This document shows positions 7,743 through 10,493 of a stretch of 10,493 nt of DNA, piece by piece. Source of the DNA: Fluviibacter sp964387485 (lineage in GTDB: Bacteria; Pseudomonadota; Gammaproteobacteria; Burkholderiales; Rhodocyclaceae); the NCBI GenBank assembly GCA_964387485.1, contig CAYLWV010000061.1, forward strand, positions 1-10,493, in the 5' to 3' direction. The notes below the pieces were generated by a model. It did no database searches and was not told where the DNA came from. It was given only the letters and a program-made list of their open reading frames with translations. The position numbers were made by a program, and so were the translations under genes. Position 1 is the first letter of the stretch, and every line of letters starts with the position of its first letter.

Positions 7743-8317
7743 CCCGATTCGGATCGTTGCTTCGGTGTTTTAGCGGTGTACTGGCCGGCATGGCGCTGGC
7801 CAGTGGCGCGCTGGCTGCCGTGGAGTGCGATACGCGCAAGTATTATGAGTGCTACGACTACCAAGAGTCCGAAGAAGACAAAAAAGTCTGGCAGGAAGAG
7901 AAATACACGCTGCCGGCGGCTCCGGATAAGGACAAGCTGATATCGTTCGAAGTCAATGTCTCCAATGCCAATCGCTTCTTCGTGGACCCCGCCAGCGTAT
8001 CGGTCGGCACGGATGGCGTGGTACGTTATACCGTGGTCATCGAGTCTGACGGCGGTGCCCGGACGATTAATTACGAGGGCTTGCGCTGCAAGACCCGCGA
8101 ACGTCGTCTGTACGCCTTTGGCCAGCCGGATGGCAGCTGGATCGAAAGCAAGGGCTCGTCGTGGATCCTGATGCAGAAGCAACAGCACAAGATGCACAAC
8201 GCCTATCCGGCGGTGTTGGCCTATGAATATTTCTGTATCGATATGGAACCGCCCCAAAGTGCGGAAGTGGCTGTCGAGCGCCTGCGGTCGGGCCCGGCGG
8301 CAAACTCAGGAAGGTGA
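7739..8317 (+). CDS. CNP1-like exported protein of unknown function
   Basis: A 192-residue protein with a clear Sec signal peptide: basic MTRFGSLLR, a hydrophobic core at about 11-25, and a likely signal peptidase I site after ALA (24-26). The mature part, about 166 residues, is probably periplasmic. It has four cysteines (C30, C38, C117, C166) that could form two disulphides, an acidic stretch (YQESEEDKKVW), the pattern FFVDPASVSVGTDGVVRYT (80-98) and a GLRCKTRERRLYAFG block (114-128). I recognise this as the CNP1-like (cryptic neisserial protein) family. No lipobox is seen. It starts in an ATGA overlap with rppH behind a very strong Shine-Dalgarno GGAGGAGGG (7727-7735), and coq7 follows six bases after its stop. 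Function is not known; family placement is from memory. Confidence 0.8.
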   Translation: MTRFGSLLRCFSGVLAGMALASGALAAVECDTRKYYECYDYQESEEDKKVWQEEKYTLPAAPDKDKLISFEVNVSNANRFFVDPASVSVGTDGVVRYTVVIESDGGARTINYEGLRCKTRERRLYAFGQPDGSWIESKGSSWILMQKQQHKMHNAYPAVLAYEYFCIDMEPPQSAEVAVERLRSGPAANSGR

Positions 8318-8323
8318 GACCCC

Positions 8324-8947
8324 ATGAGCATTGATACCCTGATCATCGAAGCCGACAAGGTTTTGCGGACATTGTTTGCCTCCCAGCGCAGTGTGCGCCC
8401 TCATCCCGATGCCGGCATGCCGGAGGCTGATCTGTCCGAAGCCGAGCGCAAACATGTGGCCGGCCTGATGCGCGTGAACCATAGTGGTGAAGTCTGCGCT
8501 CAAGCCCTGTATCAGGGGCAGGCGCTGACCTCACGAGATCCGGCGGTGCGTGATGCCTTGCGTGAGGCGGCTCACGAAGAAGTGGAGCATCTGGCCTGGA
8601 CCGAGCAGCGACTGAGGGAGTTGGGCAGTCATACGAGCTGGCTGAACCCGCTCTGGTATGCCGGTTCGCTGACAATGGGTGTGATTGCGGGTAAGTTGGG
8701 CGACCGCTGGAATCTTGGCTTTTTAGCAGAAACCGAAAAGCAGGTCACGGCGCATCTGGAAAGCCATTTGGCGCGTTTGCCGGAAGCGGATGCCAAGAGT
8801 GCAGCCATTATTGGGCAGATGGCGATTGATGAAACTTCGCATGCGCAGACGGCAGAAGCCTTGGGTGCTGCCCAGTTTCCGCCTCTGGTGAAGCAGATGA
8901 TGCAGCAGACAGCCAAGGTGATGACCGGGCTGTCCTATCGGATTTAA
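8324..8947 (+). CDS. coq7: Coq7-type demethoxyubiquinone hydroxylase
   Basis: Membrane-associated di-iron monooxygenase that hydroxylates the demethoxy-ubiquinol intermediate (2-polyprenyl-3-methyl-6-methoxy-1,4-benzoquinone), the second-last step of ubiquinone synthesis. It replaces the flavoprotein UbiF in many proteobacteria. All six iron ligands of the ferritin-like fold can be picked out: E56 (NHSGE), E86 and H89 (ExxH), E138 (ETEKQ), E170 and H173 (DETSH). The 207-residue length and the hydrophobic hairpin WYAGSLTMGVIAGKLGD (111-127) fit the family. The ATG at 8324 has AAGGTGAG upstream, overlapping the preceding stop, so it is probably the third gene of an rppH-led operon. Its TAA overlaps the stop of the opposing OsmC-like gene. 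Confident call. Confidence 0.95.
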   Translation: MSIDTLIIEADKVLRTLFASQRSVRPHPDAGMPEADLSEAERKHVAGLMRVNHSGEVCAQALYQGQALTSRDPAVRDALREAAHEEVEHLAWTEQRLRELGSHTSWLNPLWYAGSLTMGVIAGKLGDRWNLGFLAETEKQVTAHLESHLARLPEADAKSAAIIGQMAIDETSHAQTAEALGAAQFPPLVKQMMQQTAKVMTGLSYRI

Positions 8948-9369
8948 GCAGCGGCAGCGTCCCGGAGATCTAGATCCCAGGTGATCTCGGCGGTGGCGCC
9001 CAGCATGGCGGTTGCCGAGCAGTACTTGTCTTTGGACAGGGTAATGGCGCGTTCTACGGCTTCGCGCTTGAGCTGGTTGCCCGTCACGATGTAGTGTAGG
9101 TGCAGCTTGGTAAAGACCTTGGGCTCGGTCTCGGCCCGTTCGGCGCTCATTTCAACCTGGCAGCCCGTTACCGGGTGGCGACCGCGCTGAAGAATCAGCA
9201 CCACATCAAAGGCCGTGCAGCCGCCTGCGCCGGCCAGCATCATTTCCATCGGGCGCGGCCCCAGATTGCGACCACCCAGATCGGGCGGGCCATCCATAGT
9301 GACTTGGTGACCACTGCCGGTATCGGCAACAAAGGTCATGTGATCAGTCCAGGTGACGCGGCATTCCAT
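8944..9369 (-). CDS. OsmC family protein, YhfA-like
   Basis: Small cytoplasmic OsmC/Ohr-fold protein of 141 residues, closest by eye to E. coli YhfA (similar MECRVTW start, GHQVTMDG, RPMEMMLAGAGGC, VTGNQLKREAVERAI, KYCSATAML). The two cysteines at the OsmC peroxidatic and resolving positions are present, C51 in AGGC and C117 in KYCS, so thiol-dependent hydroperoxide reduction is possible but unproven for this subgroup. C70 is extra. The ATG at 9369 is chosen because GGAG lies about eight bases upstream and homology begins there; the same frame is open upstream to an ATG at 9465, but those 32 codons look non-coding. It has a likely promoter of its own and converges with coq7. Confidence 0.92.
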   Translation of the reverse strand: MECRVTWTDHMTFVADTGSGHQVTMDGPPDLGGRNLGPRPMEMMLAGAGGCTAFDVVLILQRGRHPVTGCQVEMSAERAETEPKVFTKLHLHYIVTGNQLKREAVERAITLSKDKYCSATAMLGATAEITWDLDLRDAAAA

Positions 9370-9408
9370 GGTGATGCTCCGGTAAGCGTAAAGGAAGGGG
9401 AGAGCAGG

Positions 9409-9437
9409 ATTGTAAATGGCTCGTTGCCGTTTGTCCG
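9409..9437 (-). promoter_or_regulatory. Putative promoter of the OsmC-like gene
   Basis: The minus strand reads CGGACA (9437-9432), a 17-base spacer, then TACAAT (9414-9409). The -10 is a five-of-six match to the sigma70 consensus and the -35 a four-of-six match. The start would be near 9402, giving a leader of about 33 bases carrying GGAG before the ATG at 9369. A perfect dyad CGCACA-N5-TGTGCG (9459-9475) lies about 22 bases upstream of the -35 and could be a regulator site. Confidence 0.5.
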
Positions 9438-9465
9438 CTGGCGGGCAGGTTTTGGTGGCGCACAT

Positions 9466-9655
9466 CTGTTGTGCGTCGCAGCAATAGATCAGTGGTGACG
9501 CGAAGAATCGTCAGTGCCCGGCCTCTCATAAAAGAGCCTGGCATAAATAAAATCTATATTTTTCATGTGGCTATGGCTTTTCGCGTCGGTGGTTTGGGGA
9601 AAGTACGATGTGTGCAGGCCTGTGCGTGAAATTTTTTGCGGCGCAAGAAAAAGCC
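9466..9655. other. Gene-free stretch upstream of the sRNA candidate
   Basis: No convincing protein gene on either strand. A plus-strand frame opens at 9565 but runs without a ribosome binding site through the terminator at 9757-9792, so it is rejected. Small structures seen: an imperfect stem 9518-9526 with 9533-9541 (one C-C mismatch, one wobble), not followed by a T run; an AT-rich block 9541-9565; an eight-base palindrome CAGGCCTG within 9615-9624; and an inverted repeat TTGCG-G-CGCAA (9636-9646) flanked by T and A runs just before the sRNA promoter. Confidence 0.5.
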
Positions 9656-9684
9656 TTGCAATTTTAGTATTTTGTCGCTACATT
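9656..9684 (+). promoter_or_regulatory. Putative sigma70 promoter of the sRNA candidate
   Basis: TTGCAA (9656-9661), a 17-base spacer, then TACATT (9679-9684). Each hexamer matches the consensus in four of six bases and the spacing is ideal. An A-rich run (9645-9652) lies just upstream, as in UP elements. Transcription would begin about 9690-9693. There is no downstream open reading frame with a ribosome binding site before the strong terminator at 9757-9792, so this promoter appears to drive a non-coding RNA. Confidence 0.55.
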
Positions 9685-9690
9685 GATCTC

Positions 9691-9792
9691 GTAGTACAGA
9701 CATGCAGCACCGTCTGTCAGGTTGTCTCCTCCACCCTCCTCCTTTGGTGTGGATTTACGCGGAATCACTTGTGTGGTTCCGCGTTTTTTTTT
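9691..9792 (+). ncRNA. Candidate trans-acting sRNA with anti-Shine-Dalgarno loops
   Basis: About 100 bases lie between a sigma70-like promoter and a strong Rho-independent terminator. Three stem-loops can be drawn. Stem 1 is ACAGAC (9696-9701) with GTCTGT (9712-9717) and a ten-base loop. Stem 2 is 9730-9736 with 9746-9753, seven pairs and one bulged T (9748), with the loop TCCTCCTTT (9737-9745). Stem 3 is the terminator (9757-9784). A further unpaired TCTCCTCC spans 9725-9732, partly shared with stem 2. The pyrimidine-rich motifs are complementary to ribosome binding sites, the pattern of sRNAs that block translation initiation, such as the neisserial sibling sRNAs and the CcsR sRNAs of Rhodobacter. 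I do not recognise the sequence as a named family. The alternative is a short attenuated leader for rplM, less likely because rplM has its own promoter further down. Ends are approximate. Confidence 0.6.
9757..9792 (+). terminator. Strong intrinsic terminator of the sRNA candidate
   Basis: Arms ACGCGGAATCAC (9757-9768) and GTGGTTCCGCGT (9773-9784) form a 12-bp stem with one T-G wobble and a TTGT tetraloop. A run of nine T follows (9784-9792). It is on the plus strand with no protein gene upstream in that direction for about 800 bases (coq7 ends at 8947), so it must end a different transcript. On the minus strand no T run follows the stem. Confidence 0.9.
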
Positions 9793-9906
9793 GCCGTTTT
9801 TTACGGGTGCGGGCGCGCCATCGGCTTCTTGGCCCCGCGCAAGGTAAGTCAGAAGGGCTTTGTAACAACACTTGCAGCCGATCTGCAGGATAAAGTTGGA
9901 AAATGC

Positions 9907-9936
9907 TTGACTTGGTTTTGGGACTGTTGCTAGAAT
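9907..9936 (+). promoter_or_regulatory. Promoter of rplM-rpsI
   Basis: TTGACT (9907-9912), an 18-base spacer, then TAGAAT (9931-9936), with an extended -10 TG at 9928-9929. Both hexamers are five-of-six matches, as expected for a ribosomal protein operon. The start would be about 9943, giving a leader of about 45 bases. Upstream is a dyad 9871-9877 with 9883-9889 (CTTGCAG / CTGCAGG, one wobble) that could bind a regulator. Confidence 0.7.
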
Positions 9937-9955
9937 CCACGTTTTTCCAAATTCC

Positions 9956-9971
9956 GCGCCGTCTCTGGCGC
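9956..9971 (+). promoter_or_regulatory. Small hairpin in the rplM leader, next to the ribosome binding site
   Basis: GCGCC (9956-9960) can pair with GGCGC (9967-9971) around a six-base loop. The stem ends four bases before the Shine-Dalgarno GGAAG (9975-9979) of rplM. L13 is known in E. coli to regulate its own operon through the rplM leader, so this hairpin is a candidate control site. A five-base stem can occur by chance, hence the low score. Confidence 0.35.
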
Positions 9972-9987
9972 CACGGAAGTGCATAAA

Positions 9988-10416
9988 ATGAAGACCTTTT
10001 CCGCCAAGCCGCATGAAGTCCAGCGCGACTGGTTCGTCGTTGACGCCACGGACAAAGTCCTGGGCCGCGTTGCCAGCGAAGTCGCACGCCGCCTGCGTGG
10101 CAAGCATAAGCCTGAGTACACCCCGCACGTCGATACGGGCGATTTCATCGTTGTTGTCAACGTTGAAAAGCTGCGCGTGACCGGTAACAAGGCTGAAGAC
10201 AAGAAATACTTCCGCCACTCGGGTTACCCGGGCGGTATCTACGAAACGACGTTTGGCAAGATGCAGCAGCGTTTCCCGGAGCGTGCTCTGGAAAAAGCTG
10301 TGAAGGGCATGCTGCCGAAGGGTCCGCTGGGCTACGCCATGATCAAGAAGCTCAAGTGCTACGCCGGTGGTGTTCATCCGCACACCGCTCAGCAACCCAA
10401 GTCGCTGGAAATCTAA
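9988..10416 (+). CDS. rplM: 50S ribosomal protein L13
   Basis: Early-assembling protein of the large ribosomal subunit, 142 residues, the standard length. Typical motifs are MKTFSAKP at the start, WFVVDATDKVLGRVAS (15-30), LRGKHKPEYTPHVDTGDFIV (36-55), YFRHSGYPGG, MLPKGPLGYAMIKKLKCYAGG and the terminal HTAQQPKSLEI. The ATG at 9988 is chosen over an in-frame GTG at 9979 because GGAAG (9975-9979) sits eight bases before it and L13 proteins begin MKTF. rpsI follows after nine bases; the two form the conserved L13-S9 operon. Confidence 0.98.
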   Translation: MKTFSAKPHEVQRDWFVVDATDKVLGRVASEVARRLRGKHKPEYTPHVDTGDFIVVVNVEKLRVTGNKAEDKKYFRHSGYPGGIYETTFGKMQQRFPERALEKAVKGMLPKGPLGYAMIKKLKCYAGGVHPHTAQQPKSLEI

Positions 10417-10425
10417 GAGGTCGTT

Positions 10426-10493
10426 ATGGCAGAACAACAATACTACGGTACCGGTCGTCGCAAGAGCGCCGTTGCCCGTGTTTACCTGAAGCG
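10426..10493 (+). CDS. rpsI: 30S ribosomal protein S9, N-terminal part (runs off the window)
   Basis: Only 22 codons and two bases are inside the window. The reading MAEQQYYGTGRRKSAVARVY is the characteristic S9 N-terminus (YGTGRRK.AVARV). AAGAGG just after the rplM stop serves as ribosome binding site. S9 binds 16S rRNA in the head of the small subunit; its tail, not visible here, reaches the P site. Confidence 0.95.
   Translation, partial: MAEQQYYGTGRRKSAVARVYLK

Noticed and set aside
7625..8257. Minus-strand frame of 210 codons opposite rppH and the CNP1-like gene
   Set aside because: Shadow frame: the plus-strand genes have motifs, ribosome binding sites and coupled overlaps, and this one has none.
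9518..9541. Stem-loop upstream of the OsmC-like gene
   Set aside because: It has a mismatch and a wobble and is not followed by T residues on either strand, so a terminator call is not supported.
9710..9720. CGTCTGTCAG resembling a neisserial DNA uptake sequence
   Set aside because: It does not match the GCCGTCTGAA core, occurs once, and is explained by stem 1 of the sRNA candidate.
9807..9840. GC-rich stem (9807-9813 with 9834-9840) between the sRNA terminator and rplM
   Set aside because: No T run follows on either strand and it lies outside both predicted transcripts; probably a chance pairing in GC-rich DNA.
9565..9933. Plus-strand open frame of 122 codons in the gap before rplM
   Set aside because: It crosses a strong terminator with a nine-T run, has no ribosome binding site, and its composition (Cys/Phe/Trp rich) is not protein-like.
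9664..10440. Minus-strand open frame of 258 codons antisense to rplM
   Set aside because: It is a shadow of rplM codon use and reads through the sRNA terminator and the rplM promoter; no start signal supports it.

Overview
The window is moderately GC-rich, gene-dense bacterial chromosome that looks betaproteobacterial. The evidence is the mix of genes: type IVa pilus pilB and pilC beside a YpjD-type membrane gene divergent from ffh, proS divergent from rppH, a CNP1-like exported protein after rppH, the Coq7-type ubiquinone hydroxylase, and rplM-rpsI. I cannot name a genus from sequence alone. All recognised genes are core or housekeeping; I see no insertion sequence, prophage, CRISPR array, tRNA or rRNA.

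Layout. Bases 15-3758 (minus strand) hold a tightly overlapping cluster transcribed leftwards: ypjD-like (CcsA/HemX superfamily), pilB (extension ATPase) and pilC (platform protein). ffh (3807-5183, plus) is divergent from it across 48 bp. ffh and proS (5254-6981, minus) converge on a perfect 12-bp bidirectional terminator. After a 161-bp divergent spacer, rppH, a CNP1-like gene and coq7 (7143-8947, plus) form an operon-like run. coq7 meets an OsmC/YhfA-like gene (8944-9369, minus) tail to tail with overlapping stop codons. A gap of about 620 bp then leads to rplM (9988-10416) and the start of rpsI (10426 to the right edge).

The most interesting part is that last gap. It contains a complete small-RNA-like unit on the plus strand: a sigma70-like promoter (9656-9684), about 100 transcribed bases, and a strong intrinsic terminator (12-bp stem, nine T). 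No protein gene is served by this terminator, and rplM has its own promoter downstream (9907-9936). The predicted RNA folds into three stem-loops. The second shows UCCUCCUUU in its loop, containing eight bases identical, from memory, to the 3' tail of betaproteobacterial 16S rRNA. A second UCUCCUCC lies just upstream. This is the pattern of an sRNA that masks Shine-Dalgarno sites.

How the genes work together: pilB/pilC build type IV pili; ffh targets membrane proteins co-translationally; proS and rplM/rpsI serve translation; rppH starts mRNA decay; coq7 makes ubiquinone; the OsmC-like protein is probably a thiol peroxidase-type protein. The candidate sRNA would add post-transcriptional control, with targets unknown. 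All functional claims rest on motif recognition by eye; no search or folding program was run.
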